Assembly: GCA_028687995.1 (NCBI GenBank)
Contig: JAQTZA010000001.1
Span: 310,001 to 374,000 of the forward strand
Reading direction: 5' to 3'
Length of the DNA stretch: 64,000 nucleotides
Origin: Bacteroidales bacterium
GTDB lineage: Bacteria; Bacteroidota; Bacteroidia; Bacteroidales; UBA7332
A model generated the notes under the pieces. The model worked only from the letters and a program-made list of their open reading frames with translations. It had not been told where the DNA came from and did not search any database. Made by a program: the position numbers and the translations under genes. Shown here in pieces: positions 45,144 to 53,656 of this stretch. Positions within the stretch are counted from its first letter, which is position 1. Every line of letters begins with the position of its first letter.

Positions 45144-45644
45144 TTAATTTAAGGGTTTTAGAATATAATTAGGAAAATTGATGTCGTACAAAGAGGAATA
45201 ACCAGAATGACAGCCTGCATAGGTATTGCGCAAACTGTAATCGGTGCGATGCAAGCTTGCATAGGTGCTGTGCAAGGAGGAATCGGTGCGATGCAAGCTT
45301 GCACAGGTATTATGCAAGGAGGAATCTGTACGATGTAAGCTTGCATAGGCATTGTGCAAACTGTAATCGGTGCGATGCAAACCTGCACAGGTATTATGCA
45401 AGGAGGAATCGGTACGATGCAAACCTGCATAGGCATTGTGCAAGGAGGAATCGGTGCGATGCAAGCTTGCACAGGCATTGTGCAAGCTGTAATACTCCTT
45501 GTGCAAGCTTGCACAAGGTAGATTGCTCTTTGCACGACTCTTTTCCCGACTTGCACAGGCACAAAAACGCCTTCGAGAAGAAGAGTTAAACTTCTCAAAG
45601 GCGTTAATCGAACTGTTGTCGTTGACAATGGCAGCAGAATTCAT
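45144..45644 (-). CDS. ORF of 14-residue repeats (SLHxx), possibly not a protein
   Basis: A 166-codon ORF, ending 7 bases before the FN3 start. After about 45 residues the sequence is a near-perfect 14-aa repeat (CASLHRTDSSLHNA and variants, itself two 7-aa halves each with SLH), Cys- and His-rich. It stays open because each unit is 42 bp; an alternative frame (45158-45628) is also open. The 5' end holds a terminator-like hairpin. It may be a real leader-encoded repeat protein, or a DNA repeat that happens to be open. No family recognised. Confidence 0.4.
   Translation of the reverse strand: MNSAAIVNDNSSINAFEKFNSSSRRRFCACASREKSRAKSNLPCASLHKEYYSLHNACASLHRTDSSLHNAYAGLHRTDSSLHNTCAGLHRTDYSLHNAYASLHRTDSSLHNTCASLHRTDSSLHSTYASLHRTDYSLRNTYAGCHSGYSSLYDINFPNYILKPLN
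45216..45551. repeat. 42-bp tandem repeat with TGCAAGCTTGCA palindromes
   Basis: About eight contiguous 42-bp units, each of two related 21-bp halves. A 12-bp palindrome TGCAAGCTTGCA straddles junctions at 45250, 45292, 45460 and 45502, with a one-base variant at 45334; distances are all multiples of 42. There are no spacers, so it is not CRISPR. Confidence 0.88.
45566..45605 (-). terminator. Terminator/attenuator-like hairpin in the repeat ORF
   Basis: On the minus strand a 15-bp stem (AACGCCTTTGAGAAG / CTTCTCGAAGGCGTT, one G-T pair) is followed by TTTTT. It would stop or attenuate transcription into the FN3-T9SS-Rhs genes. Confidence 0.6.
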
Positions 45645-46133
45645 ACGTTACTGATACTTTTTTAATTAATGTCTGTTTTGTTTCTTTAAATTGAATTTAT
45701 AAGCAATCACTCTCATCAAATTTAACTCTTATCATCCTTTTGCTTTATCCACCTAATAATTGGTAGAGACTCAATTCTTTCGTGCTGCAATATTAATATG
45801 GTTTTCTAGAAGTCAATCTAATAAAAATCTCATTTTTTTCTCATTTTTTTCTAATCAACTATGAAGTGATTGTTAAATAAAAGATACATAGCATTATCTT
45901 AATCAGATACTTATCTTGAAAAAGCAATAAATATGAAAAAATGAGGAGATTTGGGCTATTCTTGCACAAAAGGAGAAAGGGGTTCATATTCTGGCTACAA
46001 TTACTCTGATTATTGGAAGAAGTAGTATTTGCCAGTTGACAATTAAAATCTACTTACGACAGCGAAGTGTCCGTAACATAAACAAGGCGGATTCGTAAAA
46101 ATCCGCCTTCATCGAGGTTATTTGTGGGAATAA
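45645..46133. other. Intergenic region at the right edge of the island
   Basis: A 489-base AT-rich gap, probably holding the promoter for the minus-strand toxin operon. Apart from the hairpin at 46084 I see no gene, clear promoter or RNA. Confidence 0.5.
46084..46109 (-). terminator. Hairpin after the glycosyltransferase gene
   Basis: Stem AAGGCGGATT/AATCCGCCTT, identical to the stem at 30559, with a weak T-rich tail (GTTTATGTT) on the minus strand. Confidence 0.6.
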
Positions 46134-47165
46134 TCAAACGCTCAACGACATCGCATTCGTTATGCTATTCGATAATCGTTGATACAACGCCAACAGTTTT
46201 TTACGAACTACATGCTTATCAAACTGTTTTACCAAATTTTCAGAAAGAATTACCGCATTGGCATAGTAGTGTTTATCTGTCATCATTCTGCGGGTGATGC
46301 CCACGAAATCATTGATATATATTCCGTTCAAATAGGGATGTTCGTACAACGAACGATACTCTTTGAGGTCGCGAAACACCACTGGCAAACCACAAGCGGC
46401 TGCCTCAATGGGCGCTAACGGACAATTCTCTTGTGTGGACGGGAAGAGCAGCATATCTGCGGCAGCATAAATGAGTGGCATGGTGTCGAGGTCGAACATA
46501 CCCGCAAATTGCACATTGGCTGTTACATTGGCAATTCGCTTATCGATGCGGGCAATGCCTTCGGTCATGGCTTTGAACGGTCGGCCGCCTGCCCATACAA
46601 AACGTGCACCAGGTATTGCTTCCGCCACATCCATAAACTCCTCCACTCCTTTTCGTGCCTGCAATTGTCCCACGCCGAGAACCACGAACTCATCATCCGC
46701 TATACCTAGAATTCTGCGCCCTTCGGCTCTCCTTTTTGGAGAGCTTTTCCATCTCTCGGTAGGGATTGGGTTGTAAACTCTTACAATTTCGGTTTTCGCA
46801 CCCGTCTCTTTAATCGCCTCTTCTACTCGCGGTGAGATAGCGATGCAGACATCGGCATACGAATATACTTGTTTGAAATACCATTTAACGAGAGGCATAA
46901 GGAGTTTCCACATCGGCAATGACCCCTTGATTGATTCCGGAATCACGTGCACGGTATGCACCCGGCGACCTTTGTAGAAAAGTCCTTTCAGAAAATAGTA
47001 TGGGCCGTAGGTATGGCAATGAAACACATCGCCCACTCCTTCATTGTTGACTACTACATCTACATCCTGCTTCGATTTCATCAAATCGACATGATCTACA
47101 AAAGCGGTGTGAACGCCATTTCCTTGAATCATGTATTGGGTTTCGGAAGCTATATGAACTTTCAT
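46134..47165 (-). CDS. Glycosyltransferase family 4
   Basis: A 343 aa GT-B glycosyltransferase. The C-terminal nucleotide-sugar domain shows VVLGVGQLQARKGVEEF and the retaining EX7E motif in TQENCPLAPIEAAACGLPVV. The N-terminal domain starts MKVHIASETQYMIQGNGV and contains HCHTYGPYY. Some stretches (SPKRRAEGRR) look unusually basic. It probably makes a surface or storage glycan; donor and acceptor are unknown. Confidence 0.9.
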   Translation of the reverse strand: MKVHIASETQYMIQGNGVHTAFVDHVDLMKSKQDVDVVVNNEGVGDVFHCHTYGPYYFLKGLFYKGRRVHTVHVIPESIKGSLPMWKLLMPLVKWYFKQVYSYADVCIAISPRVEEAIKETGAKTEIVRVYNPIPTERWKSSPKRRAEGRRILGIADDEFVVLGVGQLQARKGVEEFMDVAEAIPGARFVWAGGRPFKAMTEGIARIDKRIANVTANVQFAGMFDLDTMPLIYAAADMLLFPSTQENCPLAPIEAAACGLPVVFRDLKEYRSLYEHPYLNGIYINDFVGITRRMMTDKHYYANAVILSENLVKQFDKHVVRKKLLALYQRLSNSITNAMSLSV

Positions 47166-47512
47166 TTGTTTGTTATTTTTTAATTTATTACCACGTAATA
47201 AAGTTCTACACTAGAATTACGGATTGTTTAAGAATTAAATATTCCGCCTTCCGCGGGACTTACTTTTTTTCATGCAAAAAAAAGTAAGCAAAAAATGCTT
47301 TATCGAAAAGAACTCGCTCGCTCGCCCATACAGAATTTGACGGTGTTGCTAAAATTCGCTGATGGGCTACTCACTCTACAGCTTTTCGATGGTTTGGTAT
47401 TTATTTTTGTCCCCGCTGGGTCTAACAGACTTACATTTGCGATTAAATCAAGGGAGGTTTCAAAAAAATATAACTGAAATAACATTCTTCTTTCACTCAC
47501 TCTATGAAATTA
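47166..47512. other. Intergenic region with a long AT hairpin
   Basis: No supported gene; the small ORFs here overlap each other in both directions. The main structure is CTTACTTTTTTT-CATGC-AAAAAAAGTAAG at 47259-47288. The stretch after it (CGAAAAGAACTCGCTCGCTCGCCC) looks like dispersed repeat DNA, but there is no second copy in the window. Confidence 0.45.
47259..47288. repeat. Inverted repeat CTTACTTTTTTT/AAAAAAAGTAAG
   Basis: A 12-bp perfect stem with a five- to six-base loop; it could end transcription in either direction. Confidence 0.6.
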
Positions 47513-48136
47513 TTACGCTTTTGCTGCTGCAATTCGGTTTTGAATCAGCTTGAACAAGATATATCCTACAAAAATTGTCAATGGAATAAAGCCTAAATAG
47601 AGTGGAATTTCGTTGAGATAACCAGAGACTTTTCCCCAATAGGGACCTAACAGATAACCGGCTAAAATATAGAACGTTGCCCACAACGAAGCAGTTGCCC
47701 CAATAATTGGCAAGAAACGTTTCGGAGAAACATTCATCAATCCGGAGATGACGGATACGTAACCTCTGATGAATGGTGATAGTCTGCCGAGGAAAAAACC
47801 GGCTGAGCCAAACGATTGCAACCGTTGACTCAACTTATTAAGTTTCGATTCTGATATTGGAATCCAACTGGGTTTACGGGACATAATTTGTTTTCCGAAA
47901 AAATAGAACGCAATAAAGAGAATGGTGCTTCCCAAGATATCGCCAGCAAACGCAGAAAGAATGGCATAAAAAAGATGTAGTTTCCCTTGAAATACCATGT
48001 ATCCGCTAAAAATCATCACCAATTCGTTGGGTAATGGACTCGGTACGCCAACTTCCTGCAGAAAGACCAGAATGAAGAGTATGTAATATCCGTAGAGCGT
48101 TAAATTATGAATGAAATCGGAAGATAGAATTTGCAT
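47513..48136 (-). CDS. DedA family membrane protein
   Basis: A 207 aa inner-membrane protein of the DedA/SNARE-associated family. Family marks: FLQEVGVPSPLPNELVMIFSG near the start, AFAGDILGSTILF, and GRLSPFIRGYVSVISGLMNV with the conserved Arg residues. Four to five membrane helices. DedA proteins act in lipid-carrier (undecaprenyl phosphate) or phospholipid recycling. It is transcribed alone. Confidence 0.93.
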   Translation of the reverse strand: MQILSSDFIHNLTLYGYYILFILVFLQEVGVPSPLPNELVMIFSGYMVFQGKLHLFYAILSAFAGDILGSTILFIAFYFFGKQIMSRKPSWIPISESKLNKLSQRLQSFGSAGFFLGRLSPFIRGYVSVISGLMNVSPKRFLPIIGATASLWATFYILAGYLLGPYWGKVSGYLNEIPLYLGFIPLTIFVGYILFKLIQNRIAAAKA

Positions 48137-48244
48137 TGTGCCGTCTTAATTTTGGTTCAAATATCGACACAAAATTAGAGGGCGTATATTAAGGCTTTAT
48201 GACTAATGTTATAAAATTGTGTAACAAATAATTCTACCTGAAAC

Positions 48245-48281
48245 AAAAAGTCGCTATCGAAACAATTTCCGATAGCGACTT
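48245..48281 (-). terminator. Intrinsic terminator after pstS
   Basis: Perfect 12-bp stem AAGTCGCTATCG/CGATAGCGACTT with a T-rich minus-strand tail. Confidence 0.85.
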
Positions 48282-48308
48282 ATAAACAACACTTTTGCTT
48301 AACTCTAA

Positions 48309-49121
48309 TTATTTTTTCAACGGCACATAACCTACTTGATCTACAATCTTTTGTCCTTCGGCAGAAAGAACGAAATCGATAAAGGCTTTGTTTTTAGCTT
48401 CCGATTTTTTCTCGTAGTAGAAGTACAATGGACGTACTACTGGGTACGTTTTGTTCATCGCATTTTCTAAAGAAGGTTCTACAAACTTTTTGCCATCAAA
48501 CGATACATGAATTGGTTTTACATCTTTGTTCAGGTATGCTAGACCGACATAACCGATAGCACCTTTTGTTTGGCTAACAGATTGGATGATGGCTCCAGTA
48601 GCTGGCATACTCAAGATTGAACTCACATAGTTTTTGTTTTTCAACACGTGCTCTTTGAAGAATTCGTAGGTACCAGAGCTTGTTTCACGAGAGTAAGGGA
48701 TGATTTTCAAATCTGAACCACCCACTTCCTTCCAATTTTTGATTTTACCTGTAAAGATTCCTTCCAATTGTTCGCGAGTCAATTTGCTCACACTATTTCC
48801 TGGATTCACCACAACTGCCAATGCATCGTAAGCGATAATTTTTTCCACGATTGATTTACCAGCCTCTTGACATTTCACTTTTTCGTCGAACTTCATTTTA
48901 CGTGAAGCCATTGCGATTTCGGTTGTACCATCCATCAAAGCAGAGATACCAACACCACTACCACCACCGGTAACCGTTACACTGGTTTTGCTTTTTTTCA
49001 TAAATGATTCGGCCTCTTTTTGAGCCAATGGCAACACGGTATCGCTACCTTTCAACTTTTGAGCTTGGAAAGATGGTACTAAAGCGCAAACCATCAATGC
49101 TACTAATACTAACTTTTTCAT
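48309..49121 (-). CDS. pstS: Phosphate ABC transporter substrate-binding protein
   Basis: A 270 aa periplasmic phosphate-binding protein with a Sec signal (MKKLVLVALMVCALVPSFQA). Phosphate-site motifs are KGSDTVLPLAQ, TGGGSGVGISALMDG, and SRETSSGTYEFF. It is shorter than the E. coli protein (346 aa), as in other short Bacteroidota PstS. It lies 37 bases behind the OprP-like porin gene, with the same direction, and a terminator follows. Confidence 0.95.
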   Translation of the reverse strand: MKKLVLVALMVCALVPSFQAQKLKGSDTVLPLAQKEAESFMKKSKTSVTVTGGGSGVGISALMDGTTEIAMASRKMKFDEKVKCQEAGKSIVEKIIAYDALAVVVNPGNSVSKLTREQLEGIFTGKIKNWKEVGGSDLKIIPYSRETSSGTYEFFKEHVLKNKNYVSSILSMPATGAIIQSVSQTKGAIGYVGLAYLNKDVKPIHVSFDGKKFVEPSLENAMNKTYPVVRPLYFYYEKKSEAKNKAFIDFVLSAEGQKIVDQVGYVPLKK

Positions 49122-49158
49122 AATTTCTTTATTTTACTTGTTTAGATTACTAACTTGT

Positions 49159-50445
49159 TTAAAATTTGTATTGCATTCTAATTGTTAATAAGTTATCATT
49201 CACATTTGTGTAATAACCTTTTACATTCGTTTTTTCGTTGGTTACCATGTCGTAATAAGCAGAAAGACGAACATTGTTATTCATTCTATAAAGATACCCT
49301 AATCCAATGGTTGAATAGGCAATATCTGCTTTACCAGTTTTGGATAATGCACCAATTTGATTGCCTTTGATATCGGTGTTTGGATCATACCAATCATATT
49401 TCACCACAATACTATGCTGAGTGTCTGCAATATCTTGCACAAAATTGACATAACCACCAGCGATATTACGAATATAAGTGTCTGCAGTTACAACAGGTGC
49501 AGTACCATCGTTGTTACTGTTCGAGCTTGAAGAGCTACCTGGTTGTTTCCCGAATATATACTCAGCACGTAACGATGTTAATCCAAAATTAGAACTGATT
49601 GAATATTGCCCATCGAACCCAATATATTGACGTTTAGCAAAACCATTTAGATTAGAAGCAAGATTGCTCAAATTGTAACCAGAAGCAGAGCCGCTATAGA
49701 CATTTACGGTCGGTTGCATAATGAACCCAGAGTATAGCGAAACTCCAAAACCATATCTTGATGAAGCTGTTGCGTCACTATAAGTTATATGTCCAATAAA
49801 ATCTTTTTTACTATCATTATCTTGGCTTATTGCATTACCAGAAAAGAGACCAGCTTCCAATTTCAGAACATACCAAGGTGACGTTTTTGGAGCTCTCACA
49901 ATCAGACTCACTCCTAAATCGTTCTCGTCTGGAAATAGTGTTTGTGTAATTCTACTTCTTTCAGGCGACTCAAGTTTCGACGATGAGTATTCACATTCAT
50001 ATCCAAACGGTCTTACAAATATCCCACCTCTTACCGAAAATAAAGTTGTCCAAGGATCAAGCACCTGAACCGATGCAGTTTTCACTTTTACCGATTTTTC
50101 ATTAATATCTAACTCAACAACGCCCTCGTAACCTGAATCGGTATAGGTGGCTTTCAATCTTCCACGTCGAATACCAAATCGATTGTAATCACTAGGCTCA
50201 GAAGCATTGTTCTTAGTTCCTACTTTCATATCGTTGGTTTTATTACCCAACGAATCAATTTGTGAAGTTTGCCATTGTGCTTGAATATAGCCACTGAATT
50301 TTAATTTACTGCTAACAGTCTTGGCATCTTCCAATAAAGTTACACGCTGGTTTAATCCTTCAATTGGATCAACATTTTCCTCTTGAGCAAAAGCTACTGT
50401 CGTAGAGATTAGACCCAAAGCCAAAGCAAATGATTTGAATTTCAT
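49159..50445 (-). CDS. OprP/OprO-type phosphate-selective porin
   Basis: A 428 aa outer-membrane beta-barrel. The ATG at 50445 gives the signal MKFKSFALALGLISTTVAFAQ; the track start at 50514 adds 23 residues with no signal character. A short coiled-coil (VDPIEGLNQRVTLLEDAK) for trimer formation precedes the barrel, with strands such as NRFGIRRGRLKATYTD and the terminal LLTIRMQYKF. Its place with pstS supports phosphate uptake across the outer membrane. The promoter carries a Pho-box-like repeat. Confidence 0.9.
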   Translation of the reverse strand: MKFKSFALALGLISTTVAFAQEENVDPIEGLNQRVTLLEDAKTVSSKLKFSGYIQAQWQTSQIDSLGNKTNDMKVGTKNNASEPSDYNRFGIRRGRLKATYTDSGYEGVVELDINEKSVKVKTASVQVLDPWTTLFSVRGGIFVRPFGYECEYSSSKLESPERSRITQTLFPDENDLGVSLIVRAPKTSPWYVLKLEAGLFSGNAISQDNDSKKDFIGHITYSDATASSRYGFGVSLYSGFIMQPTVNVYSGSASGYNLSNLASNLNGFAKRQYIGFDGQYSISSNFGLTSLRAEYIFGKQPGSSSSSNSNNDGTAPVVTADTYIRNIAGGYVNFVQDIADTQHSIVVKYDWYDPNTDIKGNQIGALSKTGKADIAYSTIGLGYLYRMNNNVRLSAYYDMVTNEKTNVKGYYTNVNDNLLTIRMQYKF

Positions 50446-50495
50446 AAATAATTTAGTTTTTTGTTTTAGTTTCGGATGCAAAGGAATATGTTTCG

Positions 50496-50535
50496 TATTA
50501 CATCTTTTTGGCAAATGTATTACAATTCTGTTACA
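50496..50535 (-). promoter_or_regulatory. Pho-box-like direct repeats for the porin-pstS unit
   Basis: On the minus strand TGTAACA-GAAT-TGTAATA (50518-50535) has the 7-4-7 spacing of PhoB sites; a third TGTAATA at 50496 lies 22 bases on, in the same 11-base phase. Confidence 0.6.
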
Positions 50536-50597
50536 TTTGATAGAAGTTCAATCCTGTCACTATTCACACTATTATATATAATAAGGAAATTTCATTT

Positions 50598-50615
50598 TGT
50601 AACATGTTTGTAATA
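50598..50615 (+). promoter_or_regulatory. Pho-box-like direct repeat for pstCAB-phoU
   Basis: TGTAACA-TGTT-TGTAATA, the same two heptamers in the opposite direction, about 30 bases upstream of a -7-like TTACTTTGC. Confidence 0.6.
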
Positions 50616-50723
50616 TATTTTTCACGAATACTTAACATCGAATATATTACTTTGCAGGCAAAATAGACAAGAGATAACGATAACCTCTCTGACAGTAGAG
50701 TTTGAATACTAAATATTTATCCT

Positions 50724-51908
50724 GTGAAAAGATTTCTCGAAAAATTAGCCGAAGGAGCATTGCTATTAAGCGGTAGTATCACAAGCATCACCATTTTATT
50801 AATTGTACTTTTCTTATTTAAAGAAGCATCAGGTCTATTCAGAAGTCCAGTGATAGAAGAGGGTTATGTGATTGCCTTGAACAAAGCCAATACCGTAAAA
50901 TCACTCAGCTCGTATGAAATTAAGGAGATTTTTGACGGTGAAATAAGCAACTGGGCGGAACTGGGCGGAAAAGATGAAGCTATAGAGGTCGTTCGTTTAA
51001 GCGACTTAACAAATTACTATACAGAAGAAGAACTTGGAGCGGAATTCGAAAACATCCCTGCAAAAGCCAGCGAATTAACAGCTAGCCATCCTGGCATTGT
51101 ACTTTTCCTCCCGAAACAATACCTTGCCAAGAAATTCGACGGAATCACATTAGACAAAGAGACCATCCACCCAGGAGATTTCTTTGGTGGAAAAGAGTGG
51201 TATCCAACCGCAAGCCCTTCGGCGCAGTTCGGGCTGTTGCCACTTTTGCTAGGCACTTTATGGGTGAGTTTGGGAGCAATTTTACTCTCTCTTCCATTTG
51301 GCATAGCCGTAGCAGTCTATTTAGCAGAAATCGCCACGATGCGTGTTCGCAATATCTTAAAACCGATTATTGAACTCCTAGCAGGAATTCCGTCCGTAGT
51401 TTATGGATTCTTCGGATTGGTCGTTTTGGTTCCATTTCTTCAAAAAATATTCCAACTACCAGTTGGAGAAACTGCCTTAGCAGGTAGTGTGGTATTGGCC
51501 ATTATGGCATTACCCACCATTATTACGGTAGCCGAAGATGCCATGCGCACAACTCCTCGAGCCATGAAAGAGGCAAGTCTTGCTTTAGGCGCAACGCACT
51601 GGCAAACTATCTACAAGGTGATCATTCCTTATTCAAAATCGGGAATTACCTCCGCAGCAGTTTTGGGTATCGGTCGTGCCATTGGCGAAACGATGGCCGT
51701 ATTGATGGTGACCGGAAATGCAGCCGTGATTCCTCATACATTACTCGAACCAGTTAGAACCATTCCTGCAACCATTGCAGCCGAATTAGGAGAAGCGGCC
51801 AGTGGAAGTGCGCATTATCAAGCGCTTTTTGCTCTCGGTTGTATTTTGTTTCTCATCACGATGGTGTTGAGTATCAGCGTTGAATTTATTTCAAAAAAAC
51901 AAAAATAA
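50724..51908 (+). CDS. pstC: Phosphate ABC transporter permease PstC with inserted PstS-like segment
   Basis: A 394 aa permease, longer than E. coli PstC (319 aa). After the first membrane helix (LLSGSITSITILLIVLFLF) there is a periplasmic insertion of about 120 residues. It contains LNKANTVKSLSSYEIKEIF and DGEISNWAELGGKD, clearly similar to PstS NPGNSVSKLTREQLEGIFTG and KIKNWKEVGGSD. The remaining helices and the EAA loop (EASLALGATHWQTIYKVIIPYS) are normal. The insertion may dock PstS or bind phosphate. Confidence 0.93.
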   Translation: MKRFLEKLAEGALLLSGSITSITILLIVLFLFKEASGLFRSPVIEEGYVIALNKANTVKSLSSYEIKEIFDGEISNWAELGGKDEAIEVVRLSDLTNYYTEEELGAEFENIPAKASELTASHPGIVLFLPKQYLAKKFDGITLDKETIHPGDFFGGKEWYPTASPSAQFGLLPLLLGTLWVSLGAILLSLPFGIAVAVYLAEIATMRVRNILKPIIELLAGIPSVVYGFFGLVVLVPFLQKIFQLPVGETALAGSVVLAIMALPTIITVAEDAMRTTPRAMKEASLALGATHWQTIYKVIIPYSKSGITSAAVLGIGRAIGETMAVLMVTGNAAVIPHTLLEPVRTIPATIAAELGEAASGSAHYQALFALGCILFLITMVLSISVEFISKKQK

Positions 51909-51939
51909 GTAATAATCAGAAACATCATATCGATAAAGA

Positions 51940-52827
51940 ATGACTCCATTAGATAAAACAAGTAAAATCGACAAACGAAAAAGAAGATCGCAATTTATTG
52001 CATTTACTTTGTTCAAATTGATGAGCTACTCAGTGGTTGCCATGCTAATTCTAATATTGGGATTTATCACCACAAAAGGAATTGGCGTTATTAATTGGGA
52101 ATTCTTAACCACAGCACCACAAGAAGGAATGACCAAAGGCGGTATTTACCCTGCTATTATAGGCACATTGGTGCTAGTACTTGGCAGTAGCCTTTTTAGT
52201 TTCCCTATCGGCATCATGTCTGGCATTTACATGAACGAATATGCAACAAACAGCAAGCTTGCAGCCTTTATTCGGGTAATGACAAACAATCTCAGCGGTG
52301 TACCTTCGGTGGTTTTCGGTCTGTTTGGGATGGCACTTTTCGTAAATACGATGGGATTTGGAGATTCTATTCTGGCTGGTTCACTCACGTTGGGTTTGCT
52401 ATCGTTACCATTGGTTATTCGCACGACTGAAGAATCTCTTAAAGCAATCGACTTTTCTTTTCGTGAAGGAAGTTTAGCCTTGGGTGCAACAAAACTTCAG
52501 ACCATTCGCAAAGTTATTTTGCCCATGGCTTTCCCAAACATTATCACTGGTTTAATTCTGTCCATTGGTCGCGTTTCGGGCGAAACTGCTCCTATCCTAT
52601 TCACAGTTGCCGCTTACTTTTTACCCAAATTGCCCCACAGCATTTTCGACCAAGTAATGGCTTTGCCATACCATTTATACGTAATCTCTACCAGTGGAAC
52701 TGACATAGAAGCATCACGCGGAATTGCTTACGGAACGGCACTCGTTTTGATTGCAATTGTATTAATTGTAAATTTACTCGCGAATTTCTTACGCACTTTC
52801 TTCTCGAAGAGAGTAAAAATGAACTAA
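51940..52827 (+). CDS. pstA: Phosphate ABC transporter permease PstA
   Basis: A 295 aa permease with six helices and the cytoplasmic loop EGSLALGATKLQTIRKVILPMA, which docks the ATPase; GRVSGETAPILFT is typical of PstA. It follows pstC by 31 bases and precedes pstB by 16, in one operon. Confidence 0.95.
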   Translation: MTPLDKTSKIDKRKRRSQFIAFTLFKLMSYSVVAMLILILGFITTKGIGVINWEFLTTAPQEGMTKGGIYPAIIGTLVLVLGSSLFSFPIGIMSGIYMNEYATNSKLAAFIRVMTNNLSGVPSVVFGLFGMALFVNTMGFGDSILAGSLTLGLLSLPLVIRTTEESLKAIDFSFREGSLALGATKLQTIRKVILPMAFPNIITGLILSIGRVSGETAPILFTVAAYFLPKLPHSIFDQVMALPYHLYVISTSGTDIEASRGIAYGTALVLIAIVLIVNLLANFLRTFFSKRVKMN

Positions 52828-52843
52828 CTCATAAAAATATAGT

Positions 52844-53596
52844 ATGCTAACTGTTGAAGCAAAAAATGTTGATTTTTATTACAGCGACTTTCATGCGCTG
52901 AAAAACATCAGCCTCGAAGTAGAAAAGAATAAAGTGGTTGCATTCATCGGACCATCAGGTTGTGGTAAATCGACCTTCCTGAGAATTCTCAATCGCATGA
53001 ACGATTTGATCGATGGCACTCGCATGACGGGTTCTGTGTTGATTGAAGGTGAAGATATCTATGCGCCAAATGTACGTGTCGATGAATTACGCAAAAAAGT
53101 GGGAATGGTGTTTCAAAAACCAAATCCGTTTCCCAAAACAATTTTCGAAAACATCGCCTACGGTCTTCGTGTGAACGGAATCAAAGACAATTCATTTATA
53201 GAACAACGCGTGGAAGAATCACTAAAATCGGCTGCACTTTGGGATGAAGTGAAAGACAAATTGAAAAAATCGGCCTTTGCCCTTTCGGGTGGTCAACAAC
53301 AACGTCTTTGTATCGCTAGAGCATTAGCTATTTCGCCGAAAGTGGTTTTGATGGATGAACCAGCTTCGGCACTTGACCCCATCTCTACAGCCAAAATTGA
53401 AGAGTTGATTTACGAACTAAAGAAAGATTACACCATCATCATCGTTACACACAATATGCAGCAAGCATCACGCGTTAGCGATAAAACAGCTTATTTCTAT
53501 TTAGGTGAGTTGATCGAATACGATGATACGACCAAAATATTCACAAATCCACAAAAAGAATCTACACAGAATTACATTACTGGTCGATTTGGATGA
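52844..53596 (+). CDS. pstB: Phosphate ABC transporter ATPase PstB
   Basis: A 250 aa ATPase: Walker [14 protein letters not shown]-loop [12 protein letters not shown], signature [16 protein letters not shown], Walker [14 protein letters not shown] and the H-loop VTHNMQQA. It completes the PstCAB transporter. Confidence 0.97.
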   Translation: MLTVEAKNVDFYYSDFHALKNISLEVEKNKVVAFIGPSGCGKSTFLRILNRMNDLIDGTRMTGSVLIEGEDIYAPNVRVDELRKKVGMVFQKPNPFPKTIFENIAYGLRVNGIKDNSFIEQRVEESLKSAALWDEVKDKLKKSAFALSGGQQQRLCIARALAISPKVVLMDEPASALDPISTAKIEELIYELKKDYTIIIVTHNMQQASRVSDKTAYFYLGELIEYDDTTKIFTNPQKESTQNYITGRFG

Positions 53597-53619
53597 GTTT
53601 TCAATGTGCTAATTCATTC

Positions 53620-53656
53620 AAAACTCATAATTAATAACTCATAACTCATAACTAAC
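53620..53656. repeat. AT-rich microrepeat (AACTCATAA) before phoU
   Basis: Four to five units of 7-9 bases (AACTCATAATTAATAACTC, ATAACTCATAACT) fill the gap directly up to the phoU ATG. Similar short repeats precede argH. Confidence 0.65.

Noticed and set aside
45216-45551. Possible CRISPR array
   Set aside because: Units are contiguous 42-bp tandem repeats without unique spacers, and there are no cas genes nearby.
45158-45628. Alternative 156 aa frame over the 42-bp repeats (and 45257-45589 on plus)
   Set aside because: Repeats with length divisible by three keep several frames open; this one is hydrophobic/Cys-rich without an upstream context and overlaps the other ORF fully.
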